Positions 33,757-42,035 of a stretch of 64,000 nt of DNA are shown piece after piece. This DNA is from JANYHF01 sp031393505. GTDB lineage: Bacteria > Pseudomonadota > Alphaproteobacteria > Rhizobiales > Hyphomicrobiaceae. How positions within the stretch are numbered: position 1 is the first letter of the stretch; the number at the start of each line of letters is the position of its first letter. Location of the stretch: the NCBI GenBank assembly GCA_031393505.1, contig JANMVX010000081.1, positions 1-64,000 on the forward strand. The letters are read 5' to 3'. A program made the position numbers and the translations under genes. The notes beneath the pieces were generated by a model. The model was not told the DNA's origin, made no database searches, and saw nothing but the letters and a program-made list of their open reading frames with translations.

Positions 33757-34197
33757 TTACTTGGCCTTCAACACTTGGCCACGAATCTCGCCATCCTTGT
33801 GGGCGGCGGTATGAATGTTGACATACCACTTTCCGGCTACAAGCTCAGCGGCCTGCGCATCCGTGATGATCGCCGACCCGGCCAATGGATCGGCTGTTCC
33901 CTTGATTGGGACGGCCACACCGGCATTTGCGCCAGCATCCGCCGGCCCGTGGAAATGCGCTGCCGTGGCATCGCCGGATAGGCCTGAGAATTTGACGGTC
34001 CAGGTCAGAGTCTTGCTAGCGGCGTCGTAGGTCACGTCGGCAGTGCCGGTTCCCTTGCTGTCATTCGACGGGACCGAGCTGGCTGCAGACAGATCTGCCT
34101 TTAGGGCTACAGTCTCAGCAATAGCCGGAGCCGCCACAAAGGCGATGGCGGCTAACGTCAATCCGGCTACTGCAGCGCTTAGAGTGTTTATGCGCAT
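33757..34197 (-). CDS. Secreted CHRD-domain protein
   Basis: 146 residues with a signal peptide (MRINTLSAAVAGLTLAAIAF ... APAIA, cut near residue 27). The CHRD domain is complete: ADLSAASSVPSNDSKGTGTA, TWTVKFSGLSGDATAAHFHG, AGKWYVNIHTAAHKDGEIRG. Periplasmic or secreted; bacterial CHRD proteins have no known activity. An EcfG-type promoter lies upstream on the minus strand (34297-34322), with a leader of about 100 bases. Confidence 0.88.
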   Translation of the reverse strand: MRINTLSAAVAGLTLAAIAFVAAPAIAETVALKADLSAASSVPSNDSKGTGTADVTYDAASKTLTWTVKFSGLSGDATAAHFHGPADAGANAGVAVPIKGTADPLAGSAIITDAQAAELVAGKWYVNIHTAAHKDGEIRGQVLKAK

Positions 34198-34296
34198 TCT
34201 GTTAAACTCCAGGTTTGGAAACTCTTCTCACACAGTCTGATGAGGTGCTAACGGCGAGGGCCGCCGGCCATAATCGCCAGCCTCTCGACGGTCCAT

Positions 34297-34322
34297 AACG
34301 CTCCCCATGGGATAAAGGTTCC
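34297..34322 (-). promoter_or_regulatory. EcfG-type promoter for the CHRD gene
   Basis: On the minus strand GGAAC is followed by 17 bases and CGTT. Spacing is one base longer than the others in this window but within the accepted 16-17 range. Confidence 0.55.
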
Positions 34323-34384
34323 TTTTGTCACGAGTTTTTCAATTCGACACAATCGACCAGATGAACTCGCGGCCAGAACTGACT

Positions 34385-34409
34385 GGAACCTATATCCGCC
34401 GGTCGCGTT
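34385..34409 (+). promoter_or_regulatory. EcfG-type promoter for the PRC-barrel gene
   Basis: GGAAC (34385-34389), 16 bases, CGTT (34406-34409), 62 bases before ATG 34471. Exact match to the general-stress sigma factor consensus. Confidence 0.75.
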
Positions 34410-34470
34410 TCCTTGCCAGGGTCCATAGGGTTGCCCTTTGGACGTCTGGTCCCACAATAGGAATTCAGTC

Positions 34471-35022
34471 ATGAAACATGTACTCACATTGGCCACAGTG
34501 GCCTTGACCCTGTTTGCCGTGCCGGTGCTTGCCGCATCGACGACACCTGATCCAGCGGTAACCGCTCCCGCCGGGGCGGCTCCTGCTGCCGGCACGACCG
34601 ACTCATCCGTGCCGAAGGTCGTCATCCCAGAAGCTGAAGGCCCGGCCGCGACGACGACTGCGGCCGGCACTGCGCCGCCCAAAGTGATGGCCGCTCCTGC
34701 CGCGGCAAGCACGCAGGTGTTGTGGTACAGCCAGAGCAAGGATGAAATGCGCGCCAGCAAACTGATCGGGGCCGCCGTGAAAAATCCAGCTGGCGAGACC
34801 ATCGGCGACGTTAACGAGGTGCTCTTTGACAACACCGGCAAGGTCAACGCGGTGGTGGTCGGGGTCGGCGGTTTTCTCGGGATGGGCGAGCGCGAAGTGG
34901 CCATCACCTTTGGCTCGCTGCGCATGGCGCCCGGCGACGACGACGGCCGCACCGTGATCACGATCGACGCGACAAAAGAAACGTTGAAGAGTGCTCCGGT
35001 CTGGACATGGCCAAGGGCATAA
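34471..35022 (+). CDS. Secreted PRC-barrel domain protein
   Basis: 183 residues with a signal peptide (MKHVLTLATVALTLFAVPVL, cut after AA-S). A low-complexity Ala/Pro/Thr linker (residues 22-80) leads to a PRC-barrel: ASKLIGAAVKNPAGETIGDV, NEVLFDNTGKVNAVVVGVGG, then GMGEREVAITFGSLRM. Periplasmic; role unknown, but PRC-barrel proteins are frequent members of general stress regulons. ATG 34471 is chosen because the signal peptide begins there; an in-frame start at 34438 would lie within the leader. Confidence 0.85.
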   Translation: MKHVLTLATVALTLFAVPVLAASTTPDPAVTAPAGAAPAAGTTDSSVPKVVIPEAEGPAATTTAAGTAPPKVMAAPAAASTQVLWYSQSKDEMRASKLIGAAVKNPAGETIGDVNEVLFDNTGKVNAVVVGVGGFLGMGEREVAITFGSLRMAPGDDDGRTVITIDATKETLKSAPVWTWPRA

Positions 35023-35521
35023 ATGCTGGTTGACGCACAGGTGGATTGGTCCCGGCACAACCTGTCGGGGCCTTTTTTGCCGATGCTCGTTCCGCACGCA
35101 GATCTGTTACCGAGGCCAACGTCGTGGCAATGGCCCAAACGAAACCGTCTTGAGGGTAACCCACGGCTATCGATGCGCTCAGCGCCTGTTTGATCATCCG
35201 CTCACAGACCATATGGCCAGGGCCGTTTCTCGCGGGTGGCGCAACAACAGGCTCGCCGCGCTCCGTCTACGTCTTCTGAAAATTGGGGCCGGGCGGTTCG
35301 GGCTTGCATAGGCGCAATGATCCGGCGCGCGAGCTGCGCGGCCATGGTCAGACCCAAGCTCAGAAGGCTTGGCGCAGGATGGCAAAGGCCCCCAAATGGC
35401 GGCGCTACCGCTTCGCGACTACAATACTTGCCGATATTGACTTTGGAGTGGAACCGTATGCTTGCCACTGAGTTATTCAGCCAGAGCCTGGCAGACGTCC
35501 CCCGTCCTCAGCCAGCCTCCT
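35023..35521. other. Intergenic region with no confident gene
   Basis: About 500 bases with several overlapping open frames, none with family features or a good start. A 33-codon frame beginning at ATG 35458, after GGAGTGGAACCGT, runs into the terminator at 35522. It could be a short peptide gene or a small RNA whose 3' end is that terminator. Confidence 0.4.
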
Positions 35522-35564
35522 GCCCGCGGCGCTCCCGCAAAGCGCCGCGGGCATTCTAATTTTT
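35522..35564 (+). terminator. Strong rho-independent terminator
   Basis: GCCCGCGGCGC (35522-35532) and GCGCCGCGGGC (35542-35552) form a perfect 11-bp stem with a 9-base loop, followed by ATTCTAATTTTT. It is oriented for a plus-strand transcript, yet the last annotated plus-strand gene ends 500 bases earlier. It may also act on phyR transcripts from the other side. Confidence 0.75.
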
Positions 35565-35570
35565 GGCAAC

Positions 35571-36383
35571 CTATGCAATCGCCCGCTGCCGTTGAGGCAA
35601 TTGGGCGCGCATGCCAAAGAACAACGCTTGGCTGATGACCGCGCGGACCATGTTCGATTCGAATGGCTTCGTAATCAGAAATGTCGGTTCCGGCCTGATT
35701 CCCGTGAGCAGACGTTCCGGAAACGCCGTAATGAAAATAACGGGCACATCAAACTCCAGCAGAATGTCATTGACGGCATCCAGCCCGGAGCTGCCATCGG
35801 CAAGCTGGATATCAGCGAGAATCAGCCCGGGCCGATTGCTCCGTGCGGCCGCGACGGCTTCGCCGTGGGTACGCGCCATCCCCGTGACCCGATGACCAAG
35901 ACTCTGCACCAAGCCTTCCAGATCAATAGCAATCAACGGTTCATCTTCGATGATCAGGACATCGGTCGCAACCTGCTCGGCAATTTCCTGGCCGGCCTGG
36001 TTGATGAGATCAGTCACTGTTTCGGCTGGCGCATCAAGGATGGAGGCAACCTGGGCACTGGAAAACCCCTCGACCGACGTCAACAGGAACGCTTGGCGTG
36101 GCAGCGGCGTTATGGATCCGAGTGTTCCGTCCGTTGCATGACCTTCCTCGGCGTCAGAGCCGGACGATCCCCGGTTCAATTCGACCGAGTTCCATACTTT
36201 CAGGAAGGTCCGGTAAAGGGCAACCCGCGGTTCAACATCGATGGGAAAACGATCAGGAGCCGCCACCAAGGCCTCCAGAACCTCAACTACGTAAGAGTCT
36301 CCGCCCACTTGGCTGCCAGTGAGCGCGCGCGAAAACCGCCGCAGATATGGAAGATGCGGCGCAATGCTCTCGGAAATTGACAT
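35571..36383 (-). CDS. phyR: PhyR, general stress response anti-anti-sigma factor
   Basis: 270 residues from ATG 36383. The N-terminal half is sigma-factor-like (residues 5-130: LPYLRRFSRALTGSQVGGDS, LPRQAFLLTSVEGFSSAQVA). The C-terminal half is a receiver domain with DVLIIEDEPLIAIDLEG, phosphoacceptor Asp191 (LILADIQLADGSSG) and Lys239. Phosphorylation lets the sigma-like domain bind NepR and release EcfG. Divergent from nepR-ecfG, with back-to-back EcfG promoters between them: the classical alphaproteobacterial locus. In-frame codons upstream of 36383 lie across the promoter and are rejected. Confidence 0.96.
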   Translation of the reverse strand: MSISESIAPHLPYLRRFSRALTGSQVGGDSYVVEVLEALVAAPDRFPIDVEPRVALYRTFLKVWNSVELNRGSSGSDAEEGHATDGTLGSITPLPRQAFLLTSVEGFSSAQVASILDAPAETVTDLINQAGQEIAEQVATDVLIIEDEPLIAIDLEGLVQSLGHRVTGMARTHGEAVAAARSNRPGLILADIQLADGSSGLDAVNDILLEFDVPVIFITAFPERLLTGIRPEPTFLITKPFESNMVRAVISQALFFGMRAQLPQRQRAIA

Positions 36384-36445
36384 GTCGTCTGTCCTCACTG
36401 ATTGTGGCGTGCCGGGTGCGAGACCACTCCCCCGAACCAAGCCAA

Positions 36446-36470
36446 AACGCGACATCGCCAGAATAGTTCC
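36446..36470 (-). promoter_or_regulatory. EcfG-type promoter of phyR
   Basis: Minus strand: GGAAC, 16 bases, CGTT (plus-strand AACG at 36446-36449 and GTTCC at 36466-36470). It lies 63 bases before the phyR ATG and points away from nepR. Confidence 0.8.
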
Positions 36471-36478
36471 ACGCAGCT

Positions 36479-36503
36479 GGAACTTTTCATGAGGGAGTGC
36501 GTT
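36479..36503 (+). promoter_or_regulatory. EcfG-type promoter of nepR-ecfG
   Basis: GGAAC (36479-36483), 16 bases, CGTT (36500-36503). It gives positive autoregulation of the nepR-ecfG operon, with a leader of about 130 bases. Confidence 0.8.
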
Positions 36504-36639
36504 TTGCAAGGATGGATGATCGGAATTAAGCGAATCGGGAAGATGATAGGCGGTGTGGCGGCAGGCCCGTTCTGGCAGCTATTCAGCCGCGTCAAGCGTG
36601 ACGCGCAAACTGCTGAGTTCCAGAGGGAAGGTATGTCCG

Positions 36640-36918
36640 ATGACCAAAGTGAGTGGGAAGCCGAAGCGGGGCGTTGGAGATCCTTCGGTTGAGTCTGGAA
36701 CACGTGGCTCAGTGCACGGCGGCAAAGATAACACTATGCAGATTTCTCAAGGTAATGGGGCAGACGATCCCGGTCCGGTGCCGGTCGTCGGCGAAGACAT
36801 CCAGAAGCATTTGGGTCGGAAACTCAAGGCATCCTACGATGACTTGGTCCGCCAACCGGTGCCAGATAAGTTTCGCCAGCTCCTGGAGGAATTGGAGCGT
36901 CGGGAGAAAAAGCAGTGA
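36640..36918 (+). CDS. nepR: NepR anti-sigma factor
   Basis: 92 residues from ATG 36640, preceded by AGGGAAGG. A disordered basic N-terminus is followed by the NepR core: IQKHLGRKLKASYDDLVRQP then VPDKFRQLLEELERREKK. The core contains the two helices that clamp EcfG and the region mimicked by PhyR. A second in-frame ATG at 36736 would remove most of the N-terminal tail and is an alternative start. The stop overlaps the ecfG GTG (GTGA at 36915-36918), keeping anti-sigma and sigma in balance. Confidence 0.88.
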   Translation: MTKVSGKPKRGVGDPSVESGTRGSVHGGKDNTMQISQGNGADDPGPVPVVGEDIQKHLGRKLKASYDDLVRQPVPDKFRQLLEELERREKKQ

Positions 36919-37478
36919 CCGGAGGGCCGCAATCCCTACGTGATGAGTTGGTGCGAGCCATTCCAAACCTACGGGCGTTTGCCACATCACTGTGCGGGAA
37001 TTCGGCACGCGCCGATGATCTGGCGCAAGAGACTTTGATGAAGGCGTGGGACAAACTGGCGACATTCCAAGAGGGCACGAACCTGAAGGCTTGGCTGTTC
37101 ACCATCCTACGCAATATTTACTTTTCCGAGCAGCGCAAGCGGCGGCGCGAAGTCGAAGACGCTGATGGCCAACTGTCAGCTCGGCTTGCGGTGCTCCCCG
37201 AACAACTCGGTCATATGGATGCCTGCGATTTCCTCGACGCCCTGCTACAGCTCCCGTTTGATCAGCGCGAAGCCCTCATTCTGGTCGGCGCCGAGGGCTT
37301 TTCCTACGAAGAGGTAGCCGCCATTTCCGGCTGCGCTGTCGGCACCATCAAAAGCCGGGTCAACCGCGCCAGGCAGCGGCTAACCGCGATCCTCGGCCTG
37401 ACGCATGCATCAGATTTTGGTCCGGACCAAATGTCCGAGGCGGTCATTGCGCATGGGCCGCTGGTGCGCACCAAGTAG
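36915..37478 (+). CDS. ecfG: EcfG-family (ECF15) general stress sigma factor
   Basis: 187 residues, GTG start coupled to nepR. Sigma region 2: LRAFATSLCGNSARADDLAQ then ETLMKAWDKLATFQEGTNLK and WLFTILRNIYFSEQRKRRR (about residues 18-78). Region 4: LPFDQREALILVGAEGFSYE then EVAAISGCAVGTIKSRVNRA (about 115-155). It directs RNA polymerase to GGAAC-N16-CGTT promoters, several of which occur in the 34-48 kb region. Confidence 0.96.
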   Translation: MTGGPQSLRDELVRAIPNLRAFATSLCGNSARADDLAQETLMKAWDKLATFQEGTNLKAWLFTILRNIYFSEQRKRRREVEDADGQLSARLAVLPEQLGHMDACDFLDALLQLPFDQREALILVGAEGFSYEEVAAISGCAVGTIKSRVNRARQRLTAILGLTHASDFGPDQMSEAVIAHGPLVRTK

Positions 37479-37511
37479 TGCCGTGCAGTACCCGGCACAA
37501 CTGTTTCAGTC

Positions 37512-37748
37512 ATGTCATCGATGCATTTTTCATTGTTATTCAATGACATGGAACCGCTTTGCGATTCGCGCGTTTACGTTGCATCACTTGCGGCGTTCAA
37601 TGGCGTGCACCTCATGTTCCAGATACCGAAATACCACCGTCAACGCCGCTCGGTGTTGTCAGACTCATTTTTGGCGATAGTAGCAATTTCAGTTCTCACT
37701 CAGTTGGCTTTGATTGCATCAATTTGGTTCTATTTCTCAGCATATTAA
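37512..37748 (+). CDS. Possible small membrane protein, doubtful
   Basis: 78 codons, AT-rich compared with neighbours, with one C-terminal hydrophobic helix (DSFLAIVAISVLTQLALIAS). There is no ribosome-binding site before ATG 37512 and no recognised family. The first 33 bases contain CATGTCAT and ATGACATG as an inverted repeat, which may instead be an RNA structure. Kept only as a possibility. Confidence 0.25.
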   Translation: MSSMHFSLLFNDMEPLCDSRVYVASLAAFNGVHLMFQIPKYHRQRRSVLSDSFLAIVAISVLTQLALIASIWFYFSAY

Positions 37749-37788
37749 GCATTTGAATCACGCACCGCAAAAAATTTCTCGCCGCGAT

Positions 37789-37813
37789 GGAACAAACTCC
37801 CAGCAACTGTGTT
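37789..37813 (+). promoter_or_regulatory. EcfG-type promoter of the glycine-zipper stress gene
   Basis: GGAAC (37789-37793), 16 bases, TGTT (37810-37813), 47 bases before ATG 37860. Confidence 0.7.
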
Positions 37814-37859
37814 TATTGCAACGTCAGCTTACAATCATTGGCAAAACCGGAGTCTAAAA

Positions 37860-38396
37860 ATGCAAATTTATAGCAAAGTTTATGACAATTTCTCACAAGC
37901 AGAACGTGTCGTGCTGGATCTTCAGGACGCTGGCGTGCTGTCGAGCGACATCAGTTTGGTGGCCAACAGAGCCGTTAGAACCGGCAATGACGATGCGGAC
38001 GACTTGGCGGCGTTCGTCACCGGCGCTGGATTGGGCTCGCTGGCGGGTGGAGGTGTGGGTCTGTTGACGGGACTTGGCTTGATAGCGATCCCTGGTGTCG
38101 GTTCGGTGGTTGCGGCTGGCTGGCTTGCCTCCACGGCCATCGGCGCAATTGCCGGTTCCGCAACTGGCGGATTGATTGGTGCGCTGATCGGCACCGGTTT
38201 GCACCAAGATGATGCCCAGTCTTACGTCGAGGCGGTGCGGCAGGGCGGAACTCTAGTGACGGTCAAGTCTTCACTGGCGCCGAATCGGATTGAGACGATC
38301 CTTGATCGCCATCGGCCGATTGATCTATTCGACCGCCGTGAAGGTTACAAGACCACCGCCCGGGGCAACAGCGAACCAGCCGAGTCCAGCTATTAG
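37860..38396 (+). CDS. General stress protein with glycine-zipper membrane segments
   Basis: 178 residues. A soluble N-terminus (MQIYSKVYDNFSQAERVVLD) leads to a glycine-rich hydrophobic core at about residues 55-120 (FVTGAGLGSLAGGGVGLLTG, AIGAIAGSATGGLIGALIGT) and a soluble C-domain (AQSYVEAVRQGGTLVTVKSS). This resembles YflT/general-stress-17M-like proteins; role unknown. An EcfG promoter lies upstream and a strong terminator follows, so it is a single-gene transcript. Confidence 0.8.
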   Translation: MQIYSKVYDNFSQAERVVLDLQDAGVLSSDISLVANRAVRTGNDDADDLAAFVTGAGLGSLAGGGVGLLTGLGLIAIPGVGSVVAAGWLASTAIGAIAGSATGGLIGALIGTGLHQDDAQSYVEAVRQGGTLVTVKSSLAPNRIETILDRHRPIDLFDRREGYKTTARGNSEPAESSY

Positions 38397-38460
38397 CAAC
38401 ATCGCAGAACCTTAAGCGACCGCCAGTATCTGAGATAAGCACTCGGTTGCGCCGATGCCG

Positions 38461-38499
38461 AAAACAATCTGGTCGCCCGAATGTGGCCAGATTGTTTTT
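38461..38499 (+). terminator. Rho-independent terminator after the stress gene
   Basis: AAAACAATCTGG (38461-38472) and CCAGATTGTTTT (38487-38498) are perfect 12-bp inverted repeats with a 14-base loop and end in a T-run. Confidence 0.85.
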
Positions 38500-38575
38500 C
38501 GAGCACGGCCAATCCAACGCTTCACCGAATCTGTTGCGAACCTCCATCTCGATTGCCGCGCCTGAATATACTTGC

Positions 38576-38600
38576 GGAACCAAATCGACAATGACGCGTT
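38576..38600 (+). promoter_or_regulatory. EcfG-type promoter of csbD
   Basis: GGAAC (38576-38580), 16 bases, CGTT (38597-38600), 83 bases before ATG 38683. Confidence 0.75.
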
Positions 38601-38682
38601 GTATCGGTGAGCCCGGCAGAGCCAGCGCTCACCCGCTGAACCGGCCCGCGCAAAAATCGCGAGTCCTGTAAGGAGACCTCTC

Positions 38683-38892
38683 ATGAACTGGGATCAGATC
38701 GCAGGCAACTGGAAGCAGATGGAAGGCAAGGTCAAGGAGAAATGGGGTAAGCTGACGGATGACGACATCAGCGTTGCCGCCGGCAAGCGCGAGCAACTGG
38801 TCGGCACCATTCAGAAGCGCTATGGCATAGCCAAGGACGCGGCGGAAAAGCAGATCGACGAGTGGGCACAGAGTGCGAAGGACGCCATGTAA
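38683..38892 (+). CDS. CsbD family stress protein
   Basis: 69 residues: MNWDQIAGNWKQMEGKVKEK then WGKLTDDDISVAAGKREQLV, the complete CsbD signature, then an amphipathic helix (KDAAEKQIDEWAQSAKDAM). Small, soluble, abundant in stressed cells of many bacteria; mechanism unknown. AAGGAGACC lies before the ATG. Confidence 0.92.
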   Translation: MNWDQIAGNWKQMEGKVKEKWGKLTDDDISVAAGKREQLVGTIQKRYGIAKDAAEKQIDEWAQSAKDAM

Positions 38893-39023
38893 TCCTCTGT
38901 GCCGTGCACCAAATGCGCTCCACGGTCCGTTCCCGTCGAACAGTGGAGCCTTGTCGTGGAGACTGCTGTGAGGCTCTCGACGATCTTGTTGATCATTCTC
39001 AATGTCTTTCTCAATGTCTTTGC

Positions 39024-39227
39024 GGTGGCCGCCACCTCGCCACCTTCGGTCATTCGGCGCGCGAGGCCATCGACAAGGCGACCGCGTTCGGCGATGTTGC
39101 TACGGCAGATCTGTTCACGGAAGTATCGCGTGGCATCGACCAACAGCTTTGGTTCGTGGAATCCCATCTCGAGCCCAAGTCGGCAGTAATAGCTGCGCTG
39201 GCCAAGCCATCGGCCAAGTCGCGCTAG
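39024..39227 (+). pseudogene. 3' remnant of a dps (DNA-protecting ferritin) gene
   Basis: The frame reads HLATFGHSAREAIDKATAFG then DVATADLFTEVSRGIDQQLW and FVESHLEPK, ending at the TAG 39225-39227. This is the last two helices of Dps, including RGID-LWF-EAHL-type residues. The N-terminal two thirds, with the ferroxidase His/Asp residues, is absent. Just upstream is a tandem copy of TCTCAATGTCTT (38997-39020). Expected to be non-functional. Confidence 0.75.
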
Positions 39228-39271
39228 CGATATCTCCGCTAGCAGCCAATGTCCGCAAGGGGGCGACAACG

Positions 39272-39622
39272 ATGCCAGCAATTTCACCGGAAAGCGCGAT
39301 TGCGCGCTGGGATAACGAGGGCGGGGCCGGACCATCAGGTTCGTATAGGAGGCCGCAATTGAGCCGCGCAAGGACTGACATCGCGCCTGTCACTGGCTCT
39401 GAGCTGGCACGATTGCACAGCCGGATCATCGCGCTTGAAAGCCTGGTGATTACACTGCTTGCAGAGCGGACGGAGCGGCAGCTCGACCACGTCGCCGCCA
39501 TGGCAGCGCTAATTACTCCCCGCCCCGGCGCAGCGCCCCATCCTTTAACCACCGAAGCGGCCGCGCAAATGCTCCAACTGGTGGAGCGCGGTCGCCATTT
39601 CCGTTCCACTGCAATGTCGTGA
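39272..39622 (+). CDS. Conserved alphaproteobacterial hypothetical protein
   Basis: 116 residues from ATG 39272 after AAGGGGG. A disordered N-terminus (about 45 residues) leads to a helical domain: SRIIALESLVITLLAERTER, VAAMAALITPRPGAAPHPLT, EAAAQMLQLVERGRHFR. This pattern recurs in uncharacterised Hyphomicrobiales proteins. No function known; no membrane helix. Downstream about 180 bases are AT-rich with no gene before the convergent kinase. Confidence 0.65.
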   Translation: MPAISPESAIARWDNEGGAGPSGSYRRPQLSRARTDIAPVTGSELARLHSRIIALESLVITLLAERTERQLDHVAAMAALITPRPGAAPHPLTTEAAAQMLQLVERGRHFRSTAMS

Positions 39623-39802
39623 TCACGCCCGGGCAAATCGAGCCAAGCAGGCGCCGATACTCAGCTTCTGGTACTCCGTATGAGGCTCCCGCAGCGTATT
39701 TCAGTATTTCCTTATAATTAGTCGTCGACGGTTTGCGCAACACATTACAAATTACAATCGAAATAGTATAATTTACTATTTCGTTTGATAATAACAACGT
39801 CA

Positions 39803-40984
39803 TCAGCACTTAGCACTTGTGCAGATCTCAAACCGACAGATCAGGCCGTCGCCCCTCCAATCGAATGCCACTGCCCCGCCGTTCTGCCGACTGCTTAAGT
39901 TGAGCATGGTCATGCCAAAGCCTGTCCTGGCGGGCGCCACCGCTGGTGGGCCGCCGCTCTCGCGCCATTCGAATCTCACATTCGGCGCTGCGACCCCATC
40001 AGATGTACCCACCAGGAATACCATACCGCTCGGCACACTGAGCGCTCCATACTTGACAGCATTTGTCAAAAGTTCATGCAATAGTAGGGCCAGTGTCTGA
40101 GCCGACTGGGTGTCAAGTGGCAGGTCCGGAAGTTCAATCTGGATACGGTTCTTGGTGTCGTCCTGGTGAACAGTCAAGACACTGTCAACAAGTTCGGCCA
40201 GATCGACACTGCTCCAGTCACTGCTTACGAGACGATCATGCGCCGCGCTCATGGCATGCAACCGGTTGCGGAACGCGCCGACAAATTCTGCCGCGCCGGG
40301 ATGGCCGCGGCTGCTGATTTCCGCGACACTGCCAATGAGGGCGAAGCTGTTCTTGACCCGGTGCGAGAGTTCCCCAACCAGCAACTCCCGCTCGCTCTCA
40401 GCATGAAAAAACTCAATCTCATCCATGGCGATGTCGGCCAACTGCGACAAGATTCGCAACGCTCGATCATCGAAGTCATGGCGAGGTTTCACATCGTGAA
40501 CGCAGAGCGTGCCGATCTTGCGCCCTTGAGCCGAAACCAGCGGCGCACCGGCGTAAAAGCGCAGCATGGGCTCGCCAATGACGAACGGATGCGTGGCGAA
40601 CCGGGCATCATCCAACGTGTCAGGAACGACCATCGGCTCACGCGCATCCAAAAGTATGGCGTGAGCGCAAAAGCCGTGGTTTCGCTCGATCTCGGTTATC
40701 CCGGTTCCGACTGTGGATTTGAACCATTGGCGGGCCGCGTCGACCAACGACAGCAATACGACGGGCACGTCAAGAAGTTCGGCCGCCAAGCGCGTGATGC
40801 GGTCGAAGCGCGGATCTTTGGTCGTGTCGAGGATGCAGAAGCTGCGTAGGCTGACAAGGCGTTGCTCCTCGTCCGCCGGGATCGCTGCGGGCACCGATCC
40901 GTCCGGCAGCTTCGGATAGACCATGGAATTAGCGTGACCGGCCCCGGGTTCCGACCCTGTATTGAATGCTGTCAATCCGGTCAC
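39803..40984 (-). CDS. GAF-domain HWE/HisKA_2-type histidine kinase
   Basis: 393 residues from GTG 40984, with GAGAGG 9 bases upstream; ATG 40924 is an alternative. An N-terminal GAF domain lies at about residues 55-190 (FDRITRLAAELLDVPVVLLS, FCAHAILLDAREPMVVPDTL, YAGAPLVSAQGRKIGTLCVH). The H-box is LVGELSHRVKNSFALIGSV with His208, and the ATPase region has LALLLHELLTNAVKYGALS. Soluble sensor that may bind a small ligand or respond to redox/light. It is convergent to the rest of the stress genes and has no partner receiver gene beside it. Confidence 0.88.
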   Translation of the reverse strand: MTGLTAFNTGSEPGAGHANSMVYPKLPDGSVPAAIPADEEQRLVSLRSFCILDTTKDPRFDRITRLAAELLDVPVVLLSLVDAARQWFKSTVGTGITEIERNHGFCAHAILLDAREPMVVPDTLDDARFATHPFVIGEPMLRFYAGAPLVSAQGRKIGTLCVHDVKPRHDFDDRALRILSQLADIAMDEIEFFHAESERELLVGELSHRVKNSFALIGSVAEISSRGHPGAAEFVGAFRNRLHAMSAAHDRLVSSDWSSVDLAELVDSVLTVHQDDTKNRIQIELPDLPLDTQSAQTLALLLHELLTNAVKYGALSVPSGMVFLVGTSDGVAAPNVRFEWRESGGPPAVAPARTGFGMTMLNLSSRQNGGAVAFDWRGDGLICRFEICTSAKC

Positions 40985-41175
40985 GCGAACAGACCTCTCT
41001 GGGCCTGCGGCCCAAGTTCAATGTCGTTGCAAGTTTACGGACCACGATATGATCGAATTTCAATATTTTTCAAGCCCCTTTGATCGACGATCATCATCAT
41101 CCGCCGGCCTGATCGCTAGGTTTGTCGGCGCAAACTCGGTTCCCGCAGGGGATTAGCAAAATCGCGACGGCTTGC

Positions 41176-41200
41176 GGAACCATTCCTGTGCCCAAGTGTT
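41176..41200 (+). promoter_or_regulatory. EcfG-type promoter of the DUF892 gene
   Basis: GGAAC (41176-41180), 16 bases, TGTT (41197-41200), 36 bases before ATG 41236. Confidence 0.75.
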
Positions 41201-41235
41201 TCAATGTTGGGTTCTAACAACCAACAGGTGACACC

Positions 41236-41727
41236 ATGCAAAATCAGGATCTGAGCGGTTTATTCCTGCACACCCTCAAGGACGTCTATTTCGCCGAGAA
41301 CGCAATTACCAAGGCCCTGCCCAAATTGGTGACGGCGGCCAAGAGCGCGCCATTGAAGAAGGCCTTTGAGACGCATCTGAAGCAGACCGAGGGCCACATC
41401 AAGCGGCTCGACAAGGTTTTCAAGCTTATCGAGCAGAAGCCCGAAGGCGTCCCATGCGAGGCGATCAAGGGGATTCTGAAGGAAGGCGACGAAGTTGGCG
41501 AGACGTTCAAGGGCGGATCCGCCCTGGACGCGGGCCTGATTGCCGCCGCCCAAGCTGTCGAGCACTACGAGATCGCCCGCTACGGCGCGCTTCACGCTTG
41601 GGCAACAGAGCTTGGTCACGGCGACGCGGCCGAGCTGCTGGAAGCGACGCTAATGGAAGAGAAGGAAACCGACGAACTTCTGACAGAACTTGCCGAAAAG
41701 AGCGTGAATGTGGCGGCCGCTGCCTGA
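41236..41727 (+). CDS. YciE/DUF892 ferritin-like protein
   Basis: 163 residues, four-helix-bundle fold: LFLHTLKDVYFAENAITKAL, FETHLKQTEGHIKRLDKVFK, AAAQAVEHYEIARYGALHAW, LLEATLMEEKETDELLTELA. The Glu and His-Glu residues of the ferritin-like di-iron site are in TEGH, EHYE and EEKE. Stress-induced; role probably iron or oxidative protection. It is under an EcfG promoter. Confidence 0.92.
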   Translation: MQNQDLSGLFLHTLKDVYFAENAITKALPKLVTAAKSAPLKKAFETHLKQTEGHIKRLDKVFKLIEQKPEGVPCEAIKGILKEGDEVGETFKGGSALDAGLIAAAQAVEHYEIARYGALHAWATELGHGDAAELLEATLMEEKETDELLTELAEKSVNVAAAA

Positions 41728-41796
41728 TCGACATCGTAGCGGCCACGCACCACTACACCTCAGCTATTTTTGCAGCGAAAGAAAAGGACGTGTAAC

Positions 41797-42003
41797 ATGT
41801 CTAAAACGACCCACATCAAAGCAGCAGACGCCAACGATAGCGCTGCCAAGAACCATCGCGGAGCCACCGGTCAAAATGACAAGGGCGATGACACGGCCCC
41901 ACAGTCCCAACCGCCGAAGACAAGTACTCAGTCGGACGCAGCCCAAAGGCAGTCCAATGACGCTCACGGCAAGAACGCGGCAAAAACCGGCAAGAAGGCC
42001 TGA
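41797..42003 (+). CDS. Small disordered hydrophilic protein
   Basis: 68 residues rich in Lys, Asp, Gln and Ala (SQPPKTSTQSDAAQRQSNDA) with no hydrophobic segment. AAAAGGACGTGTAAC precedes ATG 41797. No family recognised; composition resembles hydrophilin-like desiccation proteins, which is only a suggestion. It follows the DUF892 gene by 69 bases and ends before a terminator, so the two are probably co-transcribed. Confidence 0.6.
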   Translation: MSKTTHIKAADANDSAAKNHRGATGQNDKGDDTAPQSQPPKTSTQSDAAQRQSNDAHGKNAAKTGKKA

Positions 42004-42035
42004 GTCTGGCAATGGGCAAGCAGATAGTCGTAAGC

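Noticed and set aside
38899..39189. A 96-codon frame with one hydrophobic segment, overlapping the dps remnant
   Set aside because: No ribosome-binding site, and the parallel frame shows clear Dps sequence, so this frame is a shadow of the remnant.
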